A DNA stretch of 64,000 nt from the NCBI GenBank assembly GCA_020002185.1, contig CM034542.1, forward strand, positions 55,690,626-55,754,625, read 5' to 3'. The DNA comes from Paraescarpia echinospica (Eukaryota > Annelida > Polychaeta > Sabellida > Siboglinidae). Within the stretch, counting starts at the first letter, position 1. Every line of letters starts with the position of its first letter. Positions 51,830 to 64,000 of the stretch are shown in pieces. Both the position numbers and the translations under genes were made by a program. A model generated the notes under the pieces. That model saw only the letters and a program-made list of their open reading frames with translations, ran no database searches and was not told where the DNA came from.

Positions 51830-53267
51830 ATAGGCAGTGGTATGACAGTACAGAAAGGATTGAACAACGTTAATGGAATTAGGTTATGTTTTCATGAATT
51901 GGGTTGAATCCGAAGTCTTGTCCCTAATATGGCCTTTCCGTAATACGTTATTATATATGATCGAATCAGATGTCTTGTCCCCAAAACATCACCATAGAAC
52001 ATTATTATTTATACTATATTTGCAAAATTTCAGCCAAAATTAATTGAAAGTTTGTTGGATGATTTCATCCAAATTAAATAGCACATTTGCACAAATCAGT
52101 TAGCATATCAGAGTACTAGATAAGTTTGATTTGTAAAAAGTGATGAGAGTTGTAATCCTAAAAAATTGTGTATGTATATTTTTGTCGACTGTGAAAGGTG
52201 TGTTCAATTGGAGGGCAGACATATGGATTTCTGCCCCCTCCCAGTAATAGGCGGAGCGATGTAAAAAATAAAATTTTCAACAGGACTGTACCCCCGTGCT
52301 TGGATGTCATGAGTTCACAGCTGAGACAGCAGAGAAGCTGAAGTTACAACAGCGCAGCAGTGAACAATTTCCAACAGCATCCCCCCGTCTTCCAATGTCA
52401 CAGTCGAGCCAACTGAGGCAGCCATGAGGTGAAGGAAGATATGCGACGGCACAGCGACGAAAAATGTTCAGTGGTGCTGAAGCTCCGGTTGCCCCTCCAA
52501 TATGTATTTTGTTCCTCTGCCACTGTCCCTCATACATAAAATCTGTTGTGAACAAATTCACTAACAGCAGCAACATGTGCGGCTCTAGTACTCACATTCC
52601 CATCAGATGGCAGCATTGTGCCTCGCTCTCGACGCTTCCGAAGTCGTGCATTTTTCATGAGGCAAAACTATATTGATTTTCTGCGTAGTCGGTAGTTTCC
52701 ATGGCATTTACGCAAGGACATTATGTCAGTCTGCCTCACGTATTGATCCGGCGGTGTTCCTGTTGATTGCAGACCGTTCACTGGACATGACTCCGACCAC
52801 TGGGGACTGGTAGTGGACATTGGTGGTGAGACCACAGAACGCCAGCCAGTTGTGTTGGTAGGTACATAGTCGTTGTGTTTGTGTCTTTGTGTTCTGTATA
52901 TATGTAGAATAGCGTGTTTTTGTAGTAGGAATAAGTTATGCTTGTTATGATGGGATGACAGATTGCAGGTTGAAGGGGGGAGGAGGGTCCAGGTGGGTTG
53001 AAAGGGGTAGGAGGGTCCAGGGGTTTGGTGTTTATGGTATGACGGGAATGGAAGATTGTCACCAGTTAATACATTTTTAAATAATATTTGTGAAAGGGAT
53101 TGCTGTCCGGGGCTGGGTGTAATGTTTATGTGGCGGGGAATATGGGCACTTGTGTAAACGCCTGCATGCTGACATGCACACAACATGCATGCATGAATGC
53201 ACGGATGCACAAACACGTATACACACACACAGTCACACATGTAAGACACACCCACCCACACAAACAT

Positions 53268-53298
<31 letters not shown>

Positions 53299-54066
53299 GT
53301 CACACATGTAAGACACATGCACGCACGCACTCACGTACGCACACACACACACACACACACACACCACATTTCCAAGAACCTGTGTATGTACAATTATATT
53401 GTACTTGTATATAACACATTGCAACAGTGGATGATAGTTTTGGACACCAGGAACCAAACCGCAACTTTCACATGGTTGTCATTAGCATGTTTGTAAACAG
53501 ATTTTGGCAACACCATTTTTGACAGTATTTAAGGGTGGTTGCCTAGCTTGCACAGCCTCAAAATACATTAAGCATTACATGGGGGGGGGGGGGCATCCCT
53601 ACATATCACAGGAAAAATGAACTACTTTCATCTAGTGAGTGAACCATATCTTCATGCAAAGTATTACTAATAGCGATTTTTGATCATAACAATCTTAAGT
53701 AACCACCATGTATAGGGGTGGGGGAGTTTGAACCAATGCTAAATGCATAAGACATTTTTATCTTATGAGACCAACCTTGAGTACACTGCTTGAGACTGGG
53801 GTAGGCAGCAGCAGTGATACTGTGAGCATGTTTAGTTCCTGTTTGTCATGGTGGTGAGTTAATCTTCGATATAATCTAATTATAGTTGATTGGATTCATG
53901 GCTTAACACTGTTATCTCACTGGTTGAATAATTATGCTAGTCAGTGTCATCTAGGTGTTATATGGAGGTTATTATTAGCACTTCTACTAATTCGTAATTG
54001 CAAACATGTTTCAGCTTTCTGTTAGGGATCATCTCAGAACATCAATATCCAATATCAGATGAAATT
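51830..54066. other. Intergenic with CA microsatellites; no gene recognised
   Basis: Holds (CA)n-rich segments at about 53221-53310 and 53335-53365, each preceded by ACACAGTCACACATGTAAGACACA (a duplicated ~75-bp segment). There is also a 12-G run at about 53581-53592. Open frames on the minus strand at 52668-53330 run through these tracts and are not supported. Confidence 0.5.
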
Positions 54067-57000
54067 ACTTTCATCTGGTGTCACTCTAGCCGGCGCTGTA
54101 CATCCTGTCTTTACAGCAGTCACTCTAGCTGGCGCTGTACATCCTGTCTTTACAGCAGTCACTCTAGCTGGTGCTGTACATCCTGTCTTTACAGCAGTCA
54201 CTATAGCTGGTGCTGTACATCCTGTCTTTACAGCAGTCACTCTAGCTGGTGCTGTACATCCTGTCTTTACAGCAGTCACTGTAACTGGTGCTGTACATCC
54301 TGTCTTTACAGCAGTCACTCTAGCTGGTGCTGTACATCCAGTCTTTACAGCAGTCACTCTAGCTGGCGCTGTACATCCTGTCTTTGCAGCAGTCACTCTA
54401 GCTGGTGCTGTACATCCAGTCTTTACAGCAGTCACTCTAGCTGGTGCTGTACATCCAGTCTTTACAGCAGTCACTCTAGCTGGTGCTGTACATCCTGTCT
54501 TTACAGCAGTCACTGTAACTGGTGCTGTACATCCTGTCTTTACAGCAGTCACTCTAGCTGGTGCTGTACATCCAGTCTTTACAGCAGTCACTCTAGCTGG
54601 TGATGTACATCCTGTCTTTACAGCAGTCACTGTAACTGGTGCTGTACATCCTGTCTTTACAGCAGTCACTCTAGCTGGTGCTGTACATCCAGTCTTTACA
54701 GCAGTCACTCTAGCTGGCGCTGTACATCCTGTCTTTACAGCAGTCACTCTAGCTGGTGCTGTACATCCAGTCTTTACAGCAGTCACTCTAGCTGGTGCTG
54801 TACATCCTGTCTTTACAGCAGTCACTCTAACTGGTGCTGTACATCCTGTCTTTACAGCAGTCACTCTAGCTGGTGCTGTACATCCTGTCTTTACAGCAGT
54901 CATTCTAGCTGGTGCTGTACATCCTGTCTTTACAGCAGTCACTCTAACTGGTGCTGTACATCCTGTCTTTACAGCAGTCACTCTAGCTGGTGCTGTACAT
55001 CCAGTCTTTACAGCAGTCACTCTAGCTGGTGATGTACATCCTGTCTTTACAGCAGTCACTCTAGCTGGTGCTGTACATCCAGTCTTTACAGCAGTCACTC
55101 TAGCTGGTGCTGTACATCCTGTCTTTACAGCAGTCACTCTAGCTGGTGCTGTACATCCTGTCTTTACAGCAGTCACTAGCTGGTGCTGTACATCCTGTCT
55201 TTACAGCAGTCACTCTAGCTGGTGCTGTACATCCTGTCTTTACAGCAGTCACTCTAGCTGGTGCTGTACATCCTGTCTTTACAGCAGTCACTCTAGCTGG
55301 TGCTGTACATCCTGCCTTTACAGCAGTCACTCTAGCCGGCGCTGTACATCCTGTCTTTACAGCAGTCACTCTAGCCGGTGTTGTACATCCTGTCTTTACA
55401 GCAGTCACTCTAGCTGGTGCTGTACATCCTGTCTTTACAGCAGTCACTCTAGCCGGCGCTGTACATCCTGTCTTTATGGCAGTCACTCTAGCTGGTGCTT
55501 TACATCCTGTCTTTACAGCAGTCACTCTAGCCGGCGCTGTACATCCAGTCTTTACAGCAGTCACTCTAGCTGGCGCTGTACATCCAGTCTTCACAGCAGT
55601 CACTCTAGCTGGTGCTGTACATCCTGTCTTTACAGCAGTCACTCTAGCCAGCGCTGTACATCCAGTTTTACAGCAGTCACTAGCTGGTGCTGTACATCCT
55701 GTCTTTACAGCAGTCACTCTAGCTGGTGCTGTACATCCTGTCTTTACAGCAGTCACTCTAGCTGGTGCTGAAAATCCTGTCTTTACAGCAGTCACTCTAG
55801 CCGGCGCTGTACATCCTGTCTTTACAGCAGTCACTCTAGCCGGCGCTGTACATCCTGTCTTTACAGCAGTCACTCTAGCTGGTGCTGTACATCCTGTCTT
55901 TACAGCAGTCACTCTAGCTGGTGCTGTACATCCTGTCTTTACAGCAGTCACTCTAGCTGGGGCTGTACATCCTGTCTTTACAGCAGACACTCTAGCTGGT
56001 GCTGTACATCCTGTCTTAACAGCAGTCACTCTAGCTGGTGCTGTACATCCAGTCTTTACAGCAGTCACTCTAGCTGGTGCTGTACATCCAGTCTTTACAG
56101 CAGTCACTCTAGCTGGCGCTGTACATCCAGTCTTTACAGCAGTCACTCTAGCTGGTGCTGTACATCCTGTCTTTACAGCAGTCACTCTAGCCGGCGCTGT
56201 ACATCCAGACTTTACAGCAGTCACTCTAGCCGGCGCTGTACATCCAGTCTTTACAGCAGACACTAGCTGGTGCTGTACATCCTGTCTTTACAGCAGTCAC
56301 TCTAGCTGGTGCTGTACATCCAGTCTTTACAGCAGTCACTCTAGCTGGTGCTGTACATCCTGTCTTTACAGCAGTCACTCTAGCTGGCGCTGTACATCCA
56401 TTCTTTACAGCAGTCACTCTAGCTGGTGCTGTACATCCTGTCTTTACAGCAGTCACTCTAGCTGGTGCTGTACATCCAGTCTTTACAGCAGTCACTCTAG
56501 CTGGTGCTGTACATCCTGTCTTTACAGCAGTCACTCTAGCCGGTGCTGTACATCCTGTCTTTATAGCAGTCACTCTAGCTGGTGTTGTACATCCTGTCTT
56601 TACAGCAGTCACTCTAGCTGGTGCTGTACATCCTGTCTTTACAGCAGTCACTCTATCCGGCGCTGTACATCTAGTCTTTACAGCAGTCACTCTAGCTGGC
56701 GCTGTACATCCAGTCTTTACAGCAGTCACTTTAGCTGGTGCTGTACATCCTGTCTTTACAGCAGTCACTCTAGCCGGCGCTGTATATCCTGTCTTTACAG
56801 CAGTCACTCTAGCTGGTGCTGTACATTCTGTCTTTACAGCAGTCACTCTAGCTGGTGCTGTACATCCAGTCTTTACAGCAGTCACTCTAGCTGGTGCTGT
56901 ACATCCTGTCTTTACAGCAGTCACTCTAGCCGGCGCTGTACATCCTGTCTTTACAGCAGTCACTCTAGCTGGTGTTGTACATCGTGTGTTTACAGCAGTC

Positions 57001-60000
57001 ACTCTAGCCGACGCTGTACATCCTGTCTTTACAGCAGTCACTCTAGCTGGTGTTGTTCATCCAGTCTTTACAGCAGTCACTCTAACTGGTGCTGTACATC
57101 CTGTCTTTACAGCAGTCACTCTAGCCGGCGCTGTACATCTTGTCTTTACAGCAGTCACTCTAGCCGGCGCTGTACATCCTGTCTTTATGGCAGTCACTCT
57201 AGCTGGTGCTGTACATCCTGTCTTTACAGCAGTCACTCTAGCTGGTGCTGTACATCCTGTCTTTACAGCAGTCACTCTAGTCGGCGCTGTACATCCAGTC
57301 TTTACAGCAGTCACTCTAGCTGGCACTGTACATCCAGTCTTCACAGCAGTCACTCTAGCTGGTGCTGTACATCCTGTCTTTACAGCAGTCACTCTAGCGA
57401 GCGCTGTACATCCAGTCTTTACAGCAGTCACTAGCTGGTGCTGTACATCCAGAGAGATCTTTACAGCAGCTCTCACGAAGCCGGTGGCGCTGTAATATCC
57501 AGCCCTTTTTACAGCAGACACTTCCAGTTGGTGCTGTACATCCTGTCTTTACAGCAGTCACTCTAGCTGGTGCTGTACATCCTGTCTTTACAGCAGTCAC
57601 TCTAGCCGGCGCTGTACATCCTGTCTTTACAGCAGTCACTCTAGCTGGTGCTGTACATCCTGTCTTTACAGCAGTCACTCTAGCTGGTGCTGTACATCCT
57701 GTCTTTACAGCAGTCACTCTAGCTGGTGCTGTACATCCAGTCTTTACAGCAGTCACTCTAGCCGGCGCTGTACATCCAGTCTTTACAGCAGTCACTCTAG
57801 CTGGCGCTGTACATCCAGTCTTTACAGTAGTCACTTTAGCTGGTGCTGTACATCCTGTCTTTACAGCAGTCACTCTAGCCGGCGCTGTACATCCTGTCTT
57901 TACAGCAGTCACTCTAGCTGGTGCTGTACATCCTGTCTTTACAGCAGTCACTCTAGCCAGTGCTGTACATCCTGTCTTTACAGCAGTCACTCTAGCTGGT
58001 GCTGTACATCCAGTCTTTACAGCAGTCACTTTAGCCGGCGCTGTACATCCAGTCTTTGCAGCAGTCACTCTAGCGAGCGCTGTACATCCAGTCTTTACAG
58101 CAGTCACTAGCTGGTGCTGTACATCCTGTCTTTACAGCAGTCACTCTAGCCGGCGCTGTACATCCTGTCTTTACAGCAGTCACTCTAGCTGGTGCTGTAC
58201 ATCCTGTCTTTACAGCAGTCACTCTAGCTGGGGCTGTACATCCTGCCTTTACAGCAGACACTCTAGCTGGTGCTGTACATCCTGTCTTAATAGCAGTCAC
58301 TCTAGCTGGTGCTGTACATCCAGTCTTTACAGCAGTCACTCTAGCTGGTGATGTACATCCTGTCTTTACAGCAGTCACTCTAGCTGGTGCAGTACATCCA
58401 GTCTTTACAGCAGTCACTCTAGCCGGCACTGTACATCCTGTCTTTATGGCAGTCACTCTAGCTGGTGCTGTACATCCTGTCTTTACAGCAGTCACTCTAG
58501 GTGGTGCTGTACATCCTGTCTTTACAGCAGTCACTCTAGCCGGCGCTGTACATCCAGTCTTTACAGCAGTCACTCTAGCCAGCGCTGTACATCCAGTCTT
58601 TACAGCAGTCACTAGCTGGTGCTGTACATCCTGTCTTTACAGCAGTCACTCTAGCTGGTGCTGTACATCCAGTCTTTACAGCAGTCACTCTAGCTGGCGC
58701 TGTACATCCAGTCTTTACAGCATTCACTTTAGCTGGTGCTGTACATCCTGTCTTTACAGCAGTCACTCTAGCTGGCGCTGTACATCCAGTCTTTACAGCA
58801 GTCACTCTAGCTGGTGCTGTACATCCTGTCTTTACAGCAGTCACTCTAGCCGGCGCTGTACATCCTGTCTTTACAGCAGTCACTCTAGCTGGTGTTGTAC
58901 ATCCTGTCTTTACAGCAGTCACTCTAGCTGGTGCTGTACATCCTGTCTTTACAGCAGTCACTCTATCCGGCGCTGTACATCTAGTCTTTACAGCAGTCAC
59001 TCTAGCTGGCGCTGTACATCCAGTCTTTACAGCAGTCACTTTAGCTGGTGCTGTACATCCTGTCTTTACAGCAGTCACTCTAGCCGGCGCTGTACATCCT
59101 GTCTTTACAGCAGTCACTCTAGCTGGTGCTGTACATCCTGTCTTTACAGCAGTCACTCTAGCTGGTGCTGTACATCCTGTCTTTACAGCAGTCACTCTAG
59201 CCGGCGCTGTACATCCTGTCTTTACAGCAGTCACTCTAGCCGGTGTTGTACATCTTGTCTTTACAGCAGTCACTCTAGCCGGCGCTGTACATCCTGTCTT
59301 TATGGCAGTCACTCTAGCCGGTGCTGTACATCCTGTCTTTACAGCAGTCACTCTAGCTGGTGCTGTACATCCTGTCTTTACAGCAGTCACTCTAGCTGGT
59401 GCTGTACATCCTGTCTTTACAGCAGTCACTGTAGCTGGTGCTGTACATCCTGTCTTTACAGCAGTCACTCTAGCCGGCGCTGTACATCCTGTCTTTACAG
59501 CAGTCACTCTAGCTGGTGCTGTACATCCTGTCTTTACAGCAGTCACTCTAGCTGGTGCTGTACATCCAGTCTTTACAGCAGTCACTCTAGCTGGCGCTGT
59601 ACATCCAGTCTTTACAGCATTCACTTTAGCTGGTGCTGTACATCCTGTCTTTACAGCAGTCACTCTAGCCGGCGCTGTACATCCAGACTTTACAGCAGTC
59701 ACTCTAGCCGGCGCTGTACATCCAGTCTTTACAGCAGACACTCTAGCTGGTGCTGTAGATCCAGTCTTTACAGCAGTCACTCTAGCTGGTGCTGTACATC
59801 CAGTCTTTACAGCAGTCACTCTAGCTGGTGCTGTACATCCAGTCTTTACAGCAGTCACTCTAGCTGGTGCTGTACATCCTGTCTTTACAGCAGTCACTCT
59901 AGCTGGTGCTGTACATCCATTCTTTATAGCAGTCACTCTAGCTGGTGCTGCACATCCTGTCTTTACAGCAGTCACTCTAGCTGGCGCTGTACATCCAGTC

Positions 60001-63000
60001 TTTACAGCAGTCACTCTAGCTGGTGCTGTACATCCTGTCTTTGCAGCAGTCACTCTAGCTGGTGTTGTACATCCTGTCTTTATGGCAGTCACTCTAGCTG
60101 GTGTTGTACATCCTGTCTTTACAGCAGTCACTCTAGCTGGTGCTGTACATCCTGTCTTTACAGCAGTCACTCTATCCGGCGCTGTACATCCAGTCTTTAC
60201 AGCAGTCACTCTAGCTGGTGCTGTACATCCAGTCTTTACAGCAGTCACTTTAGCTGGTGCTGTACATCCTGTCTTTACAGCAGTCACTCTAGCCGGCGCT
60301 GTACATCCTGTCTTTACAGCAGTCACTCTAGCTGGTGCTGTTCATCCTGTCTTTACAGCATTCACTCTAGCTGGTGCTGTACATCCAGTCTTTACAGCAG
60401 TCACTCTAGCTGGTGCTGTACATCCTGTCTTTACAGCAGTCACTCTAGCCGGCGCTGTACATCCTGTCTTTACAGCAGTCACTCTAGTCGGTGTTGTACA
60501 TCCTGTCTTTACAGCAGTCACTCTAGCTGGTGCTGTACATCCTGTCTTTACAGCAGTCACTCTAGCCGGCACTGTACATCCTGTCTTTATGGCAGTCACT
60601 CTAGCTGGTGCTGTACATCCAGTCTTTACAGCAGTCACTCTAGGTGGTGCTGTACATCCTGTCTTTACAGCAGTCACTCTAGCCGGCGCTGTACATCCAG
60701 TCTTTACAGCAGTCACTCTAGCCAGCGCTGTACATCCAGTCTTTACAGCAGTCACTAGCTGGTGCTGTACATCCTGTCTTTACAGCAGTCACTCTAGCTG
60801 GTGCTGTACTTCCTGTCTTTACAGCAGTCACTCTATCTGGTGCTGTACATCCTGTCTTTACAGCAGTCACTCTAGCCGGCGCTGTACATCCTGTCTTTAC
60901 AGCAGTCACTCTAGCTGGTGCTGTACATTCTGTCTTTACATCAGTCACTCTAGCTGGTGCTGTACATCCAGTCTTTACAGCAGTCACTCTAGCTGGTGCT
61001 GTACATCCTGTCTTTACAGCAGTCACTCTAGCCGGTGCTGTACATCCTGTCTTTACAGCAGTCACTCTAGCTGGTGTTGTACATCGTGTGTTTACAGCAG
61101 TCACTCTAGCCGACGCTGTACATCCTGTCTTTACAGCAGTCACTCTAGCTGGTGTTGTTCATCCAGTCTTTACAGCAGTCACTCTAACTGGTGCTGTACA
61201 TCCTGTCTTTACAGCAGTCACTCTAGCCGGCGCTGTACATCCTGTCTTTACAGCAGTCACTCTAGCTGGTGCTGTACATCCTGTCTTTACAGCAGTCACT
61301 CTAGCTGGTGCTGTACATCCTGTCTTTACAGCAGTCACTCTAGCTGGGGCTGTACATCCTGTCTTTACAGCAGACACTCTAGCTGGTGCTGTACATCCTG
61401 TCTTTACAGCAGTCACTCTAGCTGGTGCTGTACATCCAGTCTTTACAGCAGTCACTCTAGCTGGCGCTGTACGTCCAGTCTTTACAGCAGTCACTCTAGC
61501 TGGTGCTGTACATTCTGTCTTTACAGCAGTCACTTTAGCCGGCGCTGTACATCCAGACTTTACAGCAGTCACTCTAGCCGGCGCTGTACATCCAGTCTTT
61601 ACAGCAGACACTCTGGCTGGTGCTGTACATCCTGTCTTTACAGCAGTCACTCTAGCTGGTGCTGTACATCCATTCTTTACAGCAGTCACTCTAGCTGGTG
61701 CTGTACATCCTGTCTTTACAGCAGTCACTTTAGCTGGTGCTGTACATCCTGTCTTTACAGCAGTCACTCTAGCCGGCGCTGTACATCCTGTCTTTACAGC
61801 AGTCACTCTAGCTGGTGCTGTACATCCTGTCTTTACAGCAGTCACTCTAGCCAGCGCTGTACATCCTGTCTTTACAGCAGTCACTCTAGCTGGTGCTGTA
61901 CATCCTGTCTTTACAGCAATCACTCTAGCTGGTGTTGTACATCGTGTGTTTACAGCAGTCACTCTAGCCGACGCTGTACATCCTGTCTTTACAGCAGTCA
62001 CTCTAGCTGGTGTTGTTCATCCAGTCTTTACAGCAGTCACTCTAACTGGTGCTGTACATCCTGTCTTTACAGCAGTCACTCTAGCCGGCGCTGTACATCC
62101 AGTCTTTACAGCAGTCACTCTAGCTGGTGCTGAACATCCTGTCTTTACAGCAGTCACTCTAGCTGGTGCTGTACATCCATTCTTTACAGCAGTCACTCTA
62201 GCTGGTGCTGTACATCCTGTCTTTACAGCAGTCACTCTATCCGGCGCTGTACATCCAGTCTTTACAGCAGTCACTCTAGCCGGTGCTGTACATCCTGTCT
62301 TTACAGCAGTCACTCTAGCTGGTGCTGTTCATCCTGTCTTTACAGCAGTCACTCTAGCTGGTGCTGTACATCCTGTCTTTACAGCAGTCACTCTAGCCAG
62401 CGCTGTACATCCTGTCTTTACAGCAGTCACTCTAGCTGGTGCTGTACATCCTGTCTTTACAGCAGTCACTCTAGCCAGTGCTGTACATCCTGTCTTTACA
62501 GCAGTCACTCTAGCTGGTGCTGTACATCCAGTCTTTACAGCAGTCACTTTAGCCGGCGCTGTACATCCAGTCTTTGCAGCAGTCACTCTAGCTGGCGCTG
62601 TACATCCAGTCTTTACAGCAGTCACATTAGCTGGTGCTGTACATCCTGTCTTTACAGCAGTCACTCTAGCCGGCGCTGTACATCCTGTCTTTACAGCAGT
62701 CACTCTAGCTGGTGCTGTACATCCTGTCTTTACAGCAGTCACTCTAGCTGGTGCTGTACATCCAGTCTTTACAGCAGTCACTCTAGCTGGTGTTGTGCAT
62801 CCTGTCTTTATGGCAGTCACTCTAGCTGGCGCAGTACATCCTGTCTTTACAGCAGTCACTCTAACTGGTGCTGTACATCCAGTCTTTACAGCAGTCACTC
62901 TAGCTGGTGCTGTACATCCAGTCTTTACAGCAGTCACTCTAGCTGGTGCTGTACATCCTGTCTTTACAGCAGTCACTCTAGCTGGTGCTGTACATCCTGT

Positions 63001-63897
63001 CTTTACAGCAGTCACTCTAGCTGGCGCTGTACATCCTGTCTTTACAGCAGTCACTCTAGCTGGTGTTGTACATCCTGTCTTTATGGCAATCACTCTAGCT
63101 GGCGCTGTACATCCTGTCTTTATGGCAGTCACTCTAGCTGGTGTTGTGCATCCTGTCTTTACAGCAGTCACTCTAGCTGGTGCTGTACATCCTGTCTTTA
63201 CAGCAGTCACTCTAGCTGGCGCAGTATATCCTGTCTTTACAGCAGTCACTCTAGCTGGTGTTGTACATCCTGTCTTTATGGCAGTCACTCTAGCTGGCGC
63301 TGTACATCCTCTCTTGATGGGAGTCACTCTAGCTGGTGCTGTACATCCTGTCTTTACAGCAGTCACTCTAGCTGGTGCTGTACATCCAGTGTTTACTGCA
63401 GTCACTCTAGCTGGTGCTGTACATCCAGTCTTTACAACAGTCACTCTAGCTGGCACTGTACATCCTGTCTTTACAGCAGTCACTCTAGCTGGTGCTGTAC
63501 ATCCTGTCTTTACAGCAGTCACTCTAGCTGGTGCAGTACATCCTGTCTTTACAGCAGTCACTCTAGCTGGTGCTGTACATCCTGTCTTTACAGCAGTCAC
63601 TCTAGCTGGTGCTGTACATCCTGTCTTTACAGCAGTCACTCTAGCTGGTGCTGTACATCCTGTCTTTGTAGCAGTCACTCTAGCTGGCGCTGTACATCCT
63701 GTCTTTACAGCAGTCACTCTAACTGGCGCTGTACATCCTGTCTTTACAGTAGTCACTCTAGCTGGCGCTGTACATCCTGTCTTTACAGCAGTCACTCTAG
63801 CTGGCGCTGTACATGCAATCTTTACAGCAGTCACTCTAGCCGGCGCTGTACATCCTGTCTTTACAGCAGTCACTCTAGCCGGCGCTGTACATCCTGT
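54067..63897. repeat. ~9.8-kb minisatellite, 39-bp unit, about 250 copies
   Basis: The basic unit is GTCACTCTAGCTGGTGCTGT + ACATCCTGTCTTTACAGCA. Units differ mainly at a few positions (T/C in AGC(T/C)GG(T/C)GC; CCTGTC or CCAGTC). Since 39 = 3 x 13, frames stay open on both strands (VTLAGAVHPVFTA forward; VKTGCTAPARVTA reverse). Seven or so units lack two bases (CACTAGCTGG for CACTCTAGCTGG), which switches the frame. A diverged block interrupts the array at 57452-57530. Groups of variants recur in the same order (for example the GTGTTTACAGCA / GCCGACGCTG set at ~56980, ~61085 and ~61940), showing higher-order duplication. I do not consider it coding: frames switch at deletions and no flanking gene is visible. 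Confidence 0.95.
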
Positions 63898-64000
63898 CAG
63901 CAATGCTGTTCCTCTCTTTGTTATTTCCTGCATGTTCCTGACACCAAATCAATCCAACCAGATGATTAAAGGCAGTGTTCTGCTCTTTCTGGTCACTCCA
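63898..64000. other. Unique sequence after the minisatellite
   Basis: About 100 bases without recognisable features before the window ends. Confidence 0.6.

Noticed and set aside
54067..63897. CRISPR-like appearance of regularly spaced identical words
   Set aside because: There are no unique spacers between repeats, no cas genes, and the host is an animal; it is a minisatellite.
54055..63933. Very long repetitive proteins (up to ~940 residues) on both strands
   Set aside because: They come from a 39-bp satellite whose unit is 13 codons without stops. Frames switch at 2-base deletions and there is no gene context.

Overview
This window is animal (metazoan) nuclear DNA, almost certainly from an invertebrate. 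Genes are split by GT-AG introns, and the intergenic DNA is AT-rich and full of decayed non-LTR retrotransposons, SINE-like repeats, microsatellites and minisatellites. The species cannot be fixed from the sequence. A run of exactly 1000 N at 24665-25664 shows that it is a scaffold with a placeholder gap.

The main object is a complete Polinton/Maverick element, a virus-like self-synthesising DNA transposon, at 27111-44083 (16,973 bp). It has 220-bp terminal inverted repeats that begin AG and differ at only two positions. It is flanked by a perfect 6-bp target duplication (CATGTT). It is much more GC-rich than its surroundings. The left half runs rightward: packaging ATPase, two small conserved proteins, a small membrane protein overlapping the integrase, the chromodomain integrase, a second small membrane protein, minor capsid (penton), a basic core-like protein, major capsid, and an adenain-like protease. 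A convergent gap with poly(A) signals for both strands follows. The protein-primed DNA polymerase B then runs leftward; it is intact in all motifs but split by one frameshift near its N-terminal third. The right arm holds repeats and accessory genes: a leftward unknown Cys-rich protein, a leftward RPA1-C-like ssDNA-binding protein, and a rightward spliced Pro-rich gene with two alternative terminal exons. Near the right TIR is a perfect seven-unit heat-shock element. Together these encode replication (PolB, possibly the ssDNA-binding protein), integration (INT), and virion assembly (ATPase, protease, two capsid proteins).

Left flank (1-27110): a P-element/THAP9-like transposase remnant, SINE-like copies, a seven-exon host gene for a 255-aa unrecognised protein (exons 6383-15065) whose first intron holds a foldback-like element, a two-exon gene for a 243-aa single-pass membrane protein on the minus strand (20166-23151) with a retrotransposon fragment in its intron, and a 41-bp minisatellite running into the gap.

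Right flank (44090-64000): the rest of the non-LTR retrotransposon that the Polinton split, another RT fragment, a probable solo LTR (45484-46562) with an internal ~67-bp tandem array, more RT fragments including a 2-kb one lacking its catalytic region, and a ~9.8-kb minisatellite of about 250 copies of a 39-bp unit that fills the end of the window. I saw no tRNA or rRNA gene and no CRISPR array.
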